NCBI RefSeq assembly: GCF_003391055.1
Contig: NZ_QUAJ01000001.1
Coordinates: 124,001 to 188,000, forward strand
DNA from: Psychrilyobacter piezotolerans
GTDB lineage: Bacteria > Fusobacteriota > Fusobacteriia > Fusobacteriales > Fusobacteriaceae
Reading direction: 5' to 3'
Length of the DNA: 64,000 nucleotides
Shown: in pieces, positions 1 through 8,923 of the stretch
Layout of the letters: each line of letters starts with the position of its first letter
Numbering within the stretch: position 1 is the stretch's first letter
Notes under the pieces: model-generated
What the model was told of the DNA's origin: nothing
The model's input: the letters and a program-made list of their open reading frames with translations, nothing else
Databases searched by the model: none
Position numbers and translations under genes: made by a program

Positions 1-665
1 TCTGTCGATTTCCTCCCATGGGATAGTTTTTTTTCAGGTACACCAAATATAGTTATGAGAGCTGGCAGGACAGAAAATAAAGCCAAAACAATAACCATTC
101 CCCTGACACCTTTCTGGGTATCTCCACCCCCTATAATTTTTATCAAAATCCCCGGTAAGATCATAGCCAGGGCAGTGTATAACAGCCTGAATACAGACTG
201 CCAGGTAGACAGGTTCAGCCTGTCTTCTTTAGTGTTGCCAATTTCCGGGATCATGGCATTATATGGTGCTCCTACGATGGTGTAAAATACAAAAAAAATA
301 GATCCTACACACATCAAATATATAAAAGTCATCCAGTCATTACCTAATACCGGATAAAAAAATGCAATGGTAGACAGTGCCAGGGGTACAGCTCCCGCTG
401 CTATAAATGGTATCCTCCTGCCCCATCTGGTATCCACCCTGTCAGACCAATATCCCACCAAGGGATCTGAGATCATATCTACAGATCTCGATATGATTAA
501 TGCCAAAGATATTAAGATCGGTGCCATTATCGGTGTCAATCCTGAATTTTCAGGGGGCAGATAGTAATACAGCACCCACTGGGCAAATATCTGGTCTACT
601 ATGGCATAGCTGACACCTACCCCATAGAATATCTGGTATTTTAAACTTAATTTTGTTTGTTCCAA
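1..665 (-). CDS. GPH-family sugar/cation symporter (MFS), N-terminal part
   Basis: The window edge cuts this gene; about 221 N-terminal residues are visible. After the first membrane segments comes the typical glycoside-pentoside-hexuronide (GPH) signature: SDPLVGYWSDR near residues 66-76, then TRWGRR at 79-84, followed by alternating hydrophobic helices. The family couples uptake of sugars or glycosides to Na+ or H+ in the inner membrane; the substrate cannot be read from this part. The start is TTG, chosen because GGGAGGT lies 6 bases upstream and no ATG with a better site exists. The reading frame stays open to the window edge. The next gene on this strand upstream is tmcAL, about 70 bases away, separated by a palindrome. 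Confidence 0.8.
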   Translation of the reverse strand, partial: MEQTKLSLKYQIFYGVGVSYAIVDQIFAQWVLYYYLPPENSGLTPIMAPILISLALIISRSVDMISDPLVGYWSDRVDTRWGRRIPFIAAGAVPLALSTIAFFYPVLGNDWMTFIYLMCVGSIFFVFYTIVGAPYNAMIPEIGNTKEDRLNLSTWQSVFRLLYTALAMILPGILIKIIGGGDTQKGVRGMVIVLALFSVLPALITIFGVPEKKLSHGRKST

Positions 666-696
666 ATTTTTACCTCCCAATCATAATTCTACAGAA

Positions 697-724
697 GTAG
701 GGGCAATTCATGAATTACCCCTAC
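697..724. repeat. 28-bp palindrome, copy 1
   Basis: Near-perfect inverted repeat: arms GTAGGGG and CCCCTAC around a core AATTCATGAATT. Related copies lie at 5439-5458 and 8924-8953. It sits just after the tmcAL stop codon. It has no T-tract, so it is not an ordinary terminator. Confidence 0.7.
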
Positions 725-733
725 ATAAATCTT

Positions 734-1915
734 TTAATTTTTATCCATTAATTCACTTTTCATAATTATAGGAAACTTCCTCTCCTCATAGGGACTGACT
801 ATCCCGTATATCCTGTCACATTTTATCTCAAAATTCAGGAGTTCCCTCTCCCTTTCATCTAAGATCAGGCTGACATTTTTTAATCCCGACAGGGGTTTTA
901 TCCTCAAGTTTTCTTTTTTTTCCTTGAGATATCTGCTTCCTGCCTGAGAAAACCCCAATATTTTTACATATGTAGTTCCGGCCTTGGTTTCATCTATTAT
1001 TTTTTTATCTATCTTCAAAAGGATATGGGCCAATACCCTTTGGATCCTTCCATTGGTATATCTCTTGGTCATTAGATTTTTATAAAATTCATGAAAATCC
1101 GGATATTTTACTGCCATCTCAAAAACCCGGTTATCTAAGCCTATTTCCATATCTGCGATAAATTTAAGTTCCTCATAGTTATTTAAAATTTCATATCTCA
1201 ACAGGGGATAGAATTTCTCCAAATAAGTAGGAGTGCCTAAGATCTCAAAACTTTCTGCCGGCATCACTCTTTTTATCTCCTCCACCCTGCCTTCCTTTAT
1301 CATCTCCCTTATGGAGGTGGCACTGGTAATTTCATCTATTATTTCCTTATCATGATACCCCACAGCCTTTCTTTCTATAAGGGTGGGTTCCATGGATGAG
1401 CCCAATTTTCTGATGGCTTTGATATATTCTACCCCCAGTATATCGTTGGGTTTTAGGATACCTTTTTCTCCTAAAAGTTCCTCTATAACAGAGTTTATAG
1501 CATTGGGATAGGATACCCCCTCCTCCATCCTTTCCTTTATCTTTTCATCCACAAGTTTTTTTTCATCTATCTGCAGATAGGCAATTTTTTTTAATTTTTC
1601 TAAGTCCGAAGATTCCGAACCAAAAACTAAAGTTTCCGCCCCTAGTTTATCCAGGATATCCACAGCTCCATGGGAAAATATTTCCGCTGACTGGGCAGAA
1701 TAAAATACAGGCAGCTCCACCACCAGATCTACCCCATTTTTAAGTGCCATACGAGCTCTGGTCCACTTATCGTATATTGCAGGTTCCCCCCTCTGTAAAA
1801 AATTACCGCTCATGACTGCTATGACCAGGTCACCGCTTTTTTTAGCTTCCATCAAATGAAGTTTATGTCCATTATGAAATGGGTTGTACTCTACTACTAT
1901 TCCTGTTGCTCTCAT
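734..1915 (-). CDS. tmcAL: tRNA(Met) cytidine acetate ligase TmcAL
   Basis: 393 residues, the normal size for the TmcAL/YlbM family (COG1323). The enzyme activates acetate with ATP and acetylates the wobble cytidine of elongator tRNA(Met), a cytosolic tRNA modification. The N-terminus has the nucleotidyltransferase motif EYNPFHNGH (residues 9-17) with the HxGH signature, then SGNFLQRGEPA near 36-46, a strongly conserved block of this family. The C-terminal half is alpha-helical with no other domain seen. ATG start with GGAGAG upstream. It stands alone, reading toward the symporter gene. Confidence 0.93.
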   Translation of the reverse strand: MRATGIVVEYNPFHNGHKLHLMEAKKSGDLVIAVMSGNFLQRGEPAIYDKWTRARMALKNGVDLVVELPVFYSAQSAEIFSHGAVDILDKLGAETLVFGSESSDLEKLKKIAYLQIDEKKLVDEKIKERMEEGVSYPNAINSVIEELLGEKGILKPNDILGVEYIKAIRKLGSSMEPTLIERKAVGYHDKEIIDEITSATSIREMIKEGRVEEIKRVMPAESFEILGTPTYLEKFYPLLRYEILNNYEELKFIADMEIGLDNRVFEMAVKYPDFHEFYKNLMTKRYTNGRIQRVLAHILLKIDKKIIDETKAGTTYVKILGFSQAGSRYLKEKKENLRIKPLSGLKNVSLILDERERELLNFEIKCDRIYGIVSPYEERKFPIIMKSELMDKN

Positions 1916-2217
1916 CCTTCTCTCCTTTTTAACTACAGACTCCTCGATCCTTGCTACTATATAACTTTTGAATTCAACTTTTAACTATTTTTTATTGGGA
2001 CTGAGTTTTTTTATTTTTCTTTACCTTATTTTGAATTTTTTACTCATTACCATTATTATACATAATTTTTTTATATTCTTACTATATATTTTAAAAGTAT
2101 TGAAGATATTTAGTATCTATATTATAATACCTTGGTTATTTAAAAATATTTTTTTTGCAATAAACTGATGTTTTTTATTAACAAAATAAATTTAATTTTA
2201 AAAAGGAGTTGGGTTAT
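1916..2217. other. AT-rich intergenic region
   Basis: Divergent gap between tmcAL (minus) and mgtE (plus). A plus-strand open frame at 1968-2168 encodes an almost purely Ile/Leu/Phe peptide with no ribosome binding site; it is what very AT-rich DNA gives by chance. Promoters of both neighbours should lie here. No riboswitch fold was recognised. Confidence 0.6.
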
Positions 2218-2262
2218 ATGGACGATTGTATACGCAGGCTGGATGTGATGAAACAAATGTAA
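2218..2262 (+). CDS. possible 14-residue leader peptide before mgtE
   Basis: A short ORF, MDDCIRRLDVMKQM, starts with ATG 8 bases after AAAAAGGAG and ends with TAA 18 bases before the mgtE start, so it occupies the mgtE leader exactly. It has its own clear Shine-Dalgarno site. Acidic residues at codons 2-3 recall magnesium-sensing leader peptides such as MgtL, where acidic nascent chains destabilise ribosomes at low Mg2+. The regulatory role is inference; the ORF and its site are seen. Confidence 0.4.
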   Translation: MDDCIRRLDVMKQM

Positions 2263-2280
2263 ATCAAAGGAGGACTATAT

Positions 2281-3636
2281 GTGAAGAACATACTTTTAGA
2301 CTTAATCAAAGAAAAAAAGTTTAACAAACTTAAGGAAGAATTGATCAAATTAAACCCAGTTACCATCAGCGAGATAATTAGCGGGGTGCCTACTAGAGAG
2401 GAAACAATAATCTATAGGCTGCTGCCAAAGGAACTGGCAGTAAGATCGTTTTCCTATTTAGAATCCGAGGAACAGTTAAGGCTGATAACCTCATTTTCTA
2501 CAGGGGAAACTACAGAATTAATAGATGAATTATTCTTTGATGATTTGATAGACTTGATCGAGGAAATGCCGGCTAATATCGTAACCAAGATATTGCAGGC
2601 ATCTACCTTTGAAAACAGAAAAAAGATAAACCATTTTTTAAGCTACCCGGAAGAATCAGCAGGCAGCCTCATGACCACTGAATACCTTTCTTTAAAAGAA
2701 GATATGAGTATCGGTGAGGCACTAAAATATATTAGAAGGACAGGAAAAAATTCAGAAAGTATCTATACGGCTTATATTACCGATAAATCCAAAAAACTAT
2801 TAGGAGTTTTGTCTCTCAGGTCAATTATTTTATCTGAATTAGATCAGCAGATATCGGATATATATAAGTCCGATGATATAGTTACTGTAAATACCCTGGA
2901 TGACCAGGAAATTATTGCAGATAAATTTAAAAAATACGACCTCATCTCCATCCCTGTTGTAGACTTAGAGGGAAGATTGACCGGAATAATCACCATAGAT
3001 GATATTGTGGAAGTTATAGAGGAAGAAAATACCGAAGATATGCAGAAGATGGCTGCCATCAATCCCCTTACAGATAAATATATGGATGTAAATTCCCTTG
3101 ATATGGCAAAGAAGAGGATTCCCTGGTTGCTTATCCTTATGATTTCAGCATCTTTTACCTCTGGAGTAATTGGAAAATATGAGCACACTTTGGCCCTCCT
3201 CCCCATACTGAATGGATTTATCCCTCTATTGATGGATACAGCCGGGAATTCCGGTGCTCAGACATCTACCCTTGTAATCAGGGAACTTTCACTGGGAAAT
3301 ATCGGTGTAGGAGACTGGTTTAAGATAATGATCAAGGAATTTAAAGTCAGTTTTCTTGTAGCCATTATCCTGTCTATCGTTAATTTTTTAAGATTATATT
3401 ATCTGGAGATGACTCTTTTTGGAAGGGTTAACAAATTTGAAATTGCATTCGTAGTTTCTTTCACCCTGTTTTTTACTGTTGTTTTAGCAAAACTAGTGGG
3501 AGCACTCCTTCCATTGGGAGCACAAAAATTAAAATTAGATCCCGCTCTTATGGCCGGACCATTAATTACAACAATTGTAGATGTACTAGCCTTGATAGTT
3601 TATTTTTACCTAATTACCACTTTTATGCCTGTATAA
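2281..3636 (+). CDS. mgtE: magnesium transporter MgtE
   Basis: 451 residues with full MgtE architecture: superhelical N domain (about 1-125), paired CBS domains (about 130-255) that sense cytosolic Mg2+, and a C-terminal channel with about five membrane helices (280-451). The pore signature DTAGNSGAQTSTLVIREL and the later GPLITTIVDVLAL segment, carrying the conserved pore Asp, are both present. It is a homodimeric, Mg2+-gated channel in the inner membrane. The start is GTG with AAAGGAGG upstream; the ATG two bases earlier is followed at once by TGA. coaX follows after 10 bases. Confidence 0.95.
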   Translation: MKNILLDLIKEKKFNKLKEELIKLNPVTISEIISGVPTREETIIYRLLPKELAVRSFSYLESEEQLRLITSFSTGETTELIDELFFDDLIDLIEEMPANIVTKILQASTFENRKKINHFLSYPEESAGSLMTTEYLSLKEDMSIGEALKYIRRTGKNSESIYTAYITDKSKKLLGVLSLRSIILSELDQQISDIYKSDDIVTVNTLDDQEIIADKFKKYDLISIPVVDLEGRLTGIITIDDIVEVIEEENTEDMQKMAAINPLTDKYMDVNSLDMAKKRIPWLLILMISASFTSGVIGKYEHTLALLPILNGFIPLLMDTAGNSGAQTSTLVIRELSLGNIGVGDWFKIMIKEFKVSFLVAIILSIVNFLRLYYLEMTLFGRVNKFEIAFVVSFTLFFTVVLAKLVGALLPLGAQKLKLDPALMAGPLITTIVDVLALIVYFYLITTFMPV

Positions 3637-3646
3637 GGAGGACATC

Positions 3647-4414
3647 ATGTTAATAGCATTTGATATTGGAAACACCCATATTGTCACTGGAATCCTGGAT
3701 GACAAAGGAAATTTAATCACTAGTTTTAGGATCGCTACCAAGGATAACATCACCGAAGATGAACTTTTTTCATACTTGAAAAATATTACCGATTTTAACG
3801 AAATCAAATTAACTAATGTTAGGGGGGTTATAGTTTCTTCTGTAGTTCCCGGACTCATCAGAATTTGTGATTACCTGGCAAAAAAATATTTTAACCTGTC
3901 CCCATTAATTATAAATCTAGACCTTAACCTGCCTTTTGATTTCGCAGAAGGATTAAACAACTCCGGATTCGGAGCCGACAGGATAATAGATATAGTACAG
4001 GGGTTAAAATTACATCCAGATAAAGATCTGGTGGTCTTTGATTTCGGAACAGCTACTACCTATGAGATCCTTATAGATAAGGTCTATGTAGGGGGCGGGA
4101 TTTTGCCGGGGATAAATATGTCTATAAATTCCCTCTTCGGGAATACAGCTCAGCTGCCTAAGGTAAAGTTTGAAAATCCACATACCATAGCCGGAAGAAA
4201 TACAGTTGAACAGATCCAAGCTGGAATTTTTTATGGATACACCGGGCAGATCAAAGAGATTATCAGAAAAATCAAGGAGATCTATCCGGATATCTACGTT
4301 ATTGCCACCGGCGGACTGGGTGAGATCATCAGTAAGGAAGTCAGTACCATCGATGAATACCTTCCAAATCTAAGTATTGAAGGGATGTATTCTATCTGGC
4401 TGGAAAATAACTAG
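3647..4414 (+). CDS. coaX: type III pantothenate kinase
   Basis: 255 residues, typical for CoaX, which phosphorylates pantothenate in the first step of coenzyme A synthesis and is not feedback-inhibited by CoA. Visible motifs are the phosphate-binding FDIGNTH at residues 4-10, GFGADRIID in the middle, VFDFGTATT (second acetate-kinase-fold motif) and GGGILPGI. ATG start with AAGGAGG. It follows mgtE by 10 bases, so the two are likely cotranscribed and end at the hairpin at 4426-4457. CoaD, a later enzyme of the same pathway, lies at 61706-62209. Confidence 0.95.
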   Translation: MLIAFDIGNTHIVTGILDDKGNLITSFRIATKDNITEDELFSYLKNITDFNEIKLTNVRGVIVSSVVPGLIRICDYLAKKYFNLSPLIINLDLNLPFDFAEGLNNSGFGADRIIDIVQGLKLHPDKDLVVFDFGTATTYEILIDKVYVGGGILPGINMSINSLFGNTAQLPKVKFENPHTIAGRNTVEQIQAGIFYGYTGQIKEIIRKIKEIYPDIYVIATGGLGEIISKEVSTIDEYLPNLSIEGMYSIWLENN

Positions 4415-4425
4415 ATTATACTTTA

Positions 4426-4457
4426 CCCTCTCCTAATTTAGGAGGGGGATTTTTTTT
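4426..4457 (+). terminator. rho-independent terminator after coaX
   Basis: Nine-pair stem CCCTCTCCT/AGGAGGGGG with loop AATTT, followed by one A and eight T. Confidence 0.9.
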
Positions 4458-4500
4458 AACAGCTAACCTAGTTTAGGAGAGAAAAATAAGAAAGGTGAAG

Positions 4501-5343
4501 TTAAGAAATCTCAAAAACTCTCCCTGTATTAAACTCCTCAATCTGCTCTCCCAATATTTTCTTTAGCACACTAAACCCTTTTTTCCCTGTACAGTGGCCT
4601 GTATAAATATGAGGTATTCCCATTAGTTTTTCTCCTATATTTACCACTCTTTTTTCAGGTTCTGCCAATTTTTTAGTTATATTATTCTGAAGATGAAACC
4701 CTCCTACAAGGCCCTTTATCCTCATATCTGGATACCTGTCCTCCACACTTTTTACCATATTTAATATTCCCCCATGAGAACACCCGGTAAATACTACTAA
4801 TTCACCTTTTTTTTCCTCTATTACCATGATCATCTCGTGGGAAAAGTCATCTGGAATATAGATCTCTCCGGTTTTTTTATAGAGATGGGAATTTCCCTTG
4901 AGAACCTCCCCTTCAGAATGGGTATTTATTATAAAACTTATATTTTTATCTAGTTTAAACTCTTTATCTACCAGAATAAACCTGTCTATATTCTCTTCTA
5001 AAAGTTCATTTTTTACCCCTATATATTTATAGAATCCCAGTCTCTTTGAATAGACCTCTGCTTTAGCTCCTCCACTGATTATTATCTTGGCAGTTTTATT
5101 TATTTCTAAAAATTTAGCCAGCCCTCCTACATGGTCGTAGTGGGCATGGGACAATACCAAATAATCTACCCCTCCTATATCTACCCCTAAGATTTCGGCA
5201 TTTCTGTAAAATAAGTCATCTTTTCCCGTATCAAACAGTATTTTTTTATCTGCTGTCTCTATATGCAGACTCAATCCATGTTGTGATTTAAGATCTTCCT
5301 GTCTGGAATATAGATCGTTTTCAACCAATGTAGTTATCTTCAT
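4501..5343 (-). CDS. MBL-fold metallohydrolase (COG1237 type)
   Basis: 280 residues with a metallo-beta-lactamase fold. The metal motif LSHAHYDHVGG lies at residues 64-74 and later metal-ligand blocks are TGCSHGG and GGFHL, with IYTGHCTG near the C-terminus. This pattern matches the family annotated as 7,8-dihydropterin-6-yl-methyl-4-(beta-D-ribofuranosyl)aminobenzene 5'-phosphate synthase-like proteins. The true substrate in bacteria is not established, so only hydrolase or transferase activity with two bound metals should be assumed. No signal peptide, so cytosolic. Single gene convergent with coaX. Confidence 0.85.
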   Translation of the reverse strand: MKITTLVENDLYSRQEDLKSQHGLSLHIETADKKILFDTGKDDLFYRNAEILGVDIGGVDYLVLSHAHYDHVGGLAKFLEINKTAKIIISGGAKAEVYSKRLGFYKYIGVKNELLEENIDRFILVDKEFKLDKNISFIINTHSEGEVLKGNSHLYKKTGEIYIPDDFSHEMIMVIEEKKGELVVFTGCSHGGILNMVKSVEDRYPDMRIKGLVGGFHLQNNITKKLAEPEKRVVNIGEKLMGIPHIYTGHCTGKKGFSVLKKILGEQIEEFNTGRVFEIS

Positions 5344-5438
5344 ATCCGCCTCCTTTTTTATTTAATTTTAACAAGGAAATATTATTTTTCATAGGTATAA
5401 TATTAAAATAGGAAATCAAAAAAATTGAATTTACGAAA

Positions 5439-5458
5439 GGGTAATTCATGAATTATCC
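5439..5458. repeat. 28-bp palindrome family, copy 2
   Basis: Core GGGTAATTCATGAATTATCC, preceded by TTACGAAA as the end of copy 3 would predict. It lies in the leader of the gene at 5495. Confidence 0.6.
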
Positions 5459-5494
5459 ATACAGTTCGCTATATGCGGTAGGAGGGGAGATTTT

Positions 5495-5932
5495 ATGTCC
5501 GATAAAAGAATTATAGATAGCGATGAGTTACTCCGTTTGATCAAGAACAACTCTAGAAAAAACGAGGGTGAGGAGGGTGAGTTGGACTACGATATATTTA
5601 TCGGTTTTGCCGATGGTACCTATGAAGGAATTGAAGTTGATACCAGTTATCATATCCTCGTTAGGAATGAATTTTTATTTATTTCTCAGATAAAGGAGTT
5701 TTTAGAAATCTGGGAAGGGGGAAATCTGGAAAATGAGGAGGAAAATGCTACTTGGTTTATCTCTGATTATTTCTCCGATGGAAATATCTATGAGTTAGAA
5801 GATGTAGACAGGGTGTTCAAAGAATATATTGTAGAGGGAGATGAATTTATTGTGGTAGGAAGTCATGATGAACTCTTCAAAACTATGATTGAAAATCCAG
5901 GGAAAAGCCTTGTAGTGGAATGGAGTAGATAG
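5495..5932 (+). CDS. acidic protein of unknown function
   Basis: 145 residues, not recognised. It is strongly acidic (many Glu and Asp), without signal peptide or membrane segment, and without Cys. The N-terminal 30 residues look helical and charged; the rest alternates short beta-like stretches (YDIFIGFADGTYEGIEV, EYIVEGDEFIVVG) with acidic loops, suggesting a small alpha/beta cytosolic domain. GGAGGGG lies 8 bases before the ATG, so it is very likely translated. It is monocistronic, ending at a bidirectional hairpin shared with the ferredoxin gene. No function is proposed. Confidence 0.75.
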   Translation: MSDKRIIDSDELLRLIKNNSRKNEGEEGELDYDIFIGFADGTYEGIEVDTSYHILVRNEFLFISQIKEFLEIWEGGNLENEEENATWFISDYFSDGNIYELEDVDRVFKEYIVEGDEFIVVGSHDELFKTMIENPGKSLVVEWSR

Positions 5933-5949
5933 ATTTATTATTTATACTA

Positions 5950-5977
5950 AAAAAAGTAGTCCTAGGACTACTTTTTT
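5950..5977. terminator. bidirectional terminator
   Basis: Perfect 28-nt palindrome: A-tract, AGTAGTCC/GGACTACT stem around TA, T-tract. It lies between convergent genes and can serve both. Confidence 0.9.
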
Positions 5978-5988
5978 ATATAAATCAA

Positions 5989-6159
5989 TTATCCTGCTGT
6001 GATAGCGTCTACTGGACATGATCCTGCACATGCTGAACAATCGATACATGCATCTGAGATTTCATATTTTCCATCTGCGTCAGCTGAAATTGCTGCTACT
6101 GGACAAGTTCCTTCACATGCTCCACATCCGATACAAGCGTCTTTATCAATAATATACAT
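5989..6159 (-). CDS. 2[4Fe-4S] ferredoxin
   Basis: 56 residues, a clostridial-type ferredoxin. Two cluster motifs are complete: CIGCGACEGTCP (residues 9-20) and CIDCSACAGSCP (38-49), each CxxCxxCxxxCP. It carries low-potential electrons in the cytosol for fermentative redox enzymes. AGGAGGT lies 7 bases before the ATG, and a strong promoter with a leader of about 30 bases precedes it, so high expression is likely. It is monocistronic and ends at the bidirectional hairpin 5950-5977. Confidence 0.96.
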   Translation of the reverse strand: MYIIDKDACIGCGACEGTCPVAAISADADGKYEISDACIDCSACAGSCPVDAITAG

Positions 6160-6197
6160 AAGTGTTACCTCCTAAGAATTTGATTTACCTTACCCTT

Positions 6198-6226
6198 AAT
6201 ATACTCTAAATATTTCTGTATGTCAA
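6198..6226 (-). promoter_or_regulatory. sigma-70-type promoter of the ferredoxin gene
   Basis: On the minus strand: TTGACA, spacer of exactly 17, TATATT, about 40 bases before the ferredoxin ATG. Confidence 0.8.
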
Positions 6227-6370
6227 TACTTTTTTTCTTCTCTACCCCTTGTTTTTACTAGGTTTGTTTGGTTATCAAACTATATAGAAATCTTTGTTTT
6301 TTATAAGAATCAAATTTCTCACTCTTTCTATATATTAGAATATATCTTTTTATTCGTTAGTCAAAAATAA

Positions 6371-6394
6371 AAAAGCAACGTGATGTTGCTTTTT
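6371..6394 (-). terminator. terminator of the feo operon
   Basis: Stem AAAAGCAAC/GTTGCTTTT with loop GTGAT; on the minus strand the stem ends in a T-tract. It lies 11 bases after the stop of the small Cys-rich gene. Confidence 0.8.
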
Positions 6395-6404
6395 AGATCT
6401 ATCT

Positions 6405-6548
6405 TTATTTTATCTTACCCTTGGTTTTGCAGGTTTCAGCACTGGGGCATCCCCCGCATTTGGATTCTCCCTTAAATGATTTAAACAAACTTCTCAAAGA
6501 GTAATATGAGATACCTATTAATATTAAACTTAAAAATATAGTTTTCAT
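6405..6548 (-). CDS. FeoB-associated Cys-rich small membrane protein
   Basis: 47 residues: one N-terminal membrane helix (about 3-17, FLSLILIGISYY), a basic stretch, then a cysteine cluster CGGCPSAETC (31-40) and a lysine-rich tail. This matches the small FeoB-associated Cys-rich membrane proteins encoded next to feoB in Gram-positive and related genomes; the cysteines may handle ferrous iron or assist FeoB, but their role is not established. GGAG lies 9 bases before the ATG. It is the last gene of the operon, about 150 bases after feoB, and the feo terminator follows. Confidence 0.85.
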   Translation of the reverse strand: MKTIFLSLILIGISYYSLRSLFKSFKGESKCGGCPSAETCKTKGKIK

Positions 6549-6701
6549 AAATCCACACTCCTTTAACTCTCTCTGATTCTCTCTCTTTCTATAAAGAGAG
6601 AGACCATTTTATTAACCCTCGCTTTAATCACATTTTAAATTAAATTAAATTTAATTTATATCTAATTTAAATATTCGTGAATCGAGAGGGAAGGGAGAGT
6701 T

Positions 6702-8903
6702 CTAAATAAACAATCTTCCTATTTGATAGATCAATGTAGATACAACATATGGTACCAATACCAAGAATCCTGTTACAAACCACATAAATTTATGTCCAAA
6801 CTCCTGCTTTATAGCTGCTAAGGTAACTACACAAGGAACAACCAACAGAATAAATACCATAAATGAATATGCTTTTAATGGTCCCTCTTTATCTCCGGCC
6901 CACAGATTGGATACGGCTTGTACAACTCCGGTTCCCTGTTCCTCTATGGCATCTGCATCTGGTGCTTCGAATAATCCAGCTATTGCACTTACATCTATTA
7001 TACCTAAGAATGAATCCTTTAATGCAACTCCTAAACTTCTAACCTGTTCTGTCAGATCTTCTCCCACGGTAGTAACTTCTTCATTTTCATCTTGGCCTCC
7101 CTCTTCTTTAAGAGGTAATACTTGAGCCATAAATCCTACTACAACTTCCTTAGCTGCTATACTCGGTACAACTGCGGCTACCGCTTCCCATCTGTCTCCA
7201 AAACCTGTTGGTTTCATAATAGGAGCTACTGCTTTTCCAAACTTTGCCATATATGAGTTTTCTGTATCTCCATGATTCGGGAAATAAGTCAATGCCCATA
7301 AAATTATCAATACTCCCATGATTACTGTTGTAGCTTTCTTCAGGTATGATCCTGTTCTTGTGAATGCTGACCTGGTTATCATCTTAATACTAGGTATTCT
7401 ATATGGCGGTAACTCTATTAATAATGCTCTGTCATCGGTTTTAAAATATTCATGTTTTCTAAAAGTTAATCCCACTAGCATAGCTACAAAAATTCCTAAG
7501 AAATATAAACTCATCACTATCATTCCGGCACTCTTACCAAAGAAAGCTGCAGTAAATAATCCATAGACCGGTAGTCTTGCACCACAAGACATAAACGGTG
7601 CCATTAAAGCTGTCAATCTTCTGGATTTCTCATCTTCTAAAGTTCTGGTAGCATAGATGGCAGGTACTGTACACCCAAATCCTAATACCATTGGTACAAA
7701 TGCCTTTCCATTTAATCCCATAGTTCTCATGACCTTATCCATTAAAAATGCTACTCTGGACATATACCCGCTTTCCTCTAATATAGCCAGGAAAAAATAT
7801 AAAAATAACATCAATGGAACGAAGACTAATACTCCTCCAACTCCTGCAATCAATCCATCCAGCACAAATGAACTTAACCAATCTGGTGTTCCTTCTACAA
7901 GGATTCCGGCATATTTACCAATAAATCCATTTATAAACCCGTCTAGCCAGTCCTGTAATGGAGCTGCACCATTAAATACCGTCCCCATAAGACCAGCAAT
8001 TAATATTAAAAATATAGGCAGTCCTAAAACTCTATTGAGTAAGATCTTGTCTACCTTATCTGTAAAATCTAACCTTGACTTCATAGATGTCTTCAATGTG
8101 TGCAGAAGGATCCCCTTTACAGCCCCATACCTGCTCTCTGCAAATACAGTCTCTACATCTTCATCAAATTTATCCTCTATCCTGGCAATAGATTCCTCTA
8201 CTAAATCGATCTTATTTATTCCATATCCTTTCAACTTTCCTAAGAAATGTTTATCAGCTTCCAACAGCTTTATAGTTATAAAATCCATAGAGTATTTTTT
8301 CATTACAGGAATAAATTCATCGCTGTTTTTAATAAATTCCTTTACTTTTTTCATCTCTGATTCTAAAAATTTATCAACTCTCAATTCATATTTAGAATGT
8401 ACCTGTCCTTTATGTTCTTCTGCTACCAGTAAAGCTTTTTCCAGCAGTTCTTTTATTCCTCTATTTTTTAACGCACTGGTTGGAACAGCCTGCATTCCCA
8501 TATGTTCCTCAAAATGCTTTAATTCTAATTTATAGTTTAATTTTTCAAATTCATCTACAAAATTTAATGCCATCAGCATCGGCTTCCCCAGTTCTTTTAA
8601 CAGCATAGTCAGGTATAAATTTCTATCTAAGTTGGTTGAATCTACTACATTTATTACTACATCCGGGTTCTCATTTATGATATAGTCACGAGTGATTTTT
8701 TCTTCCAGGGTATATGGACTGAGGGAATATACTCCCGGCAGATCCACTAACTTAATTGTTTGACCCTTATGCTCAAATTGTGCTTCTTTTTTTTCTACTG
8801 TAACTCCCGGCCAGTTTCCTACCTTTAGGGATGAACCTGCTATTTCATTTATCAGTGCTGATTTACCTACATTTGGGTTTCCTGCAAAGGCTATCTTTAT
8901 CAT
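6702..8903 (-). CDS. feoB: ferrous iron transporter FeoB
   Basis: 733 residues. The N-terminal GTPase domain has G1 GNPNVGKS (8-15), G3 DLPG and a NFVD block at the G4 position; a helical GDI-like region follows to about 280. The membrane part carries the FeoB gate repeats, including GCTVPAIYATRTL and MAPFMSCGARLPVYGLF. It moves Fe2+ into the cell under GTP-dependent control. An acidic loop (EEGGQDENEEV) lies in the late extramembrane segment. feoA is 67 bases upstream, separated by a palindrome; the small Cys-rich gene is downstream. Confidence 0.97.
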   Translation of the reverse strand: MIKIAFAGNPNVGKSALINEIAGSSLKVGNWPGVTVEKKEAQFEHKGQTIKLVDLPGVYSLSPYTLEEKITRDYIINENPDVVINVVDSTNLDRNLYLTMLLKELGKPMLMALNFVDEFEKLNYKLELKHFEEHMGMQAVPTSALKNRGIKELLEKALLVAEEHKGQVHSKYELRVDKFLESEMKKVKEFIKNSDEFIPVMKKYSMDFITIKLLEADKHFLGKLKGYGINKIDLVEESIARIEDKFDEDVETVFAESRYGAVKGILLHTLKTSMKSRLDFTDKVDKILLNRVLGLPIFLILIAGLMGTVFNGAAPLQDWLDGFINGFIGKYAGILVEGTPDWLSSFVLDGLIAGVGGVLVFVPLMLFLYFFLAILEESGYMSRVAFLMDKVMRTMGLNGKAFVPMVLGFGCTVPAIYATRTLEDEKSRRLTALMAPFMSCGARLPVYGLFTAAFFGKSAGMIVMSLYFLGIFVAMLVGLTFRKHEYFKTDDRALLIELPPYRIPSIKMITRSAFTRTGSYLKKATTVIMGVLIILWALTYFPNHGDTENSYMAKFGKAVAPIMKPTGFGDRWEAVAAVVPSIAAKEVVVGFMAQVLPLKEEGGQDENEEVTTVGEDLTEQVRSLGVALKDSFLGIIDVSAIAGLFEAPDADAIEEQGTGVVQAVSNLWAGDKEGPLKAYSFMVFILLVVPCVVTLAAIKQEFGHKFMWFVTGFLVLVPYVVSTLIYQIGRLFI

Positions 8904-8923
8904 TTCTTATCTCCCCTGTCTCC

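Noticed and set aside
1968-2168. 66-codon hydrophobic ORF upstream of mgtE
   Set aside because: No ribosome binding site, near-exclusive Ile/Leu/Phe/Tyr content as produced by AT-rich noncoding DNA.
7657-8535. 292-codon plus-strand frame inside feoB
   Set aside because: Antisense shadow of the feoB membrane region; no ribosome site, and the minus-strand product is clearly FeoB.
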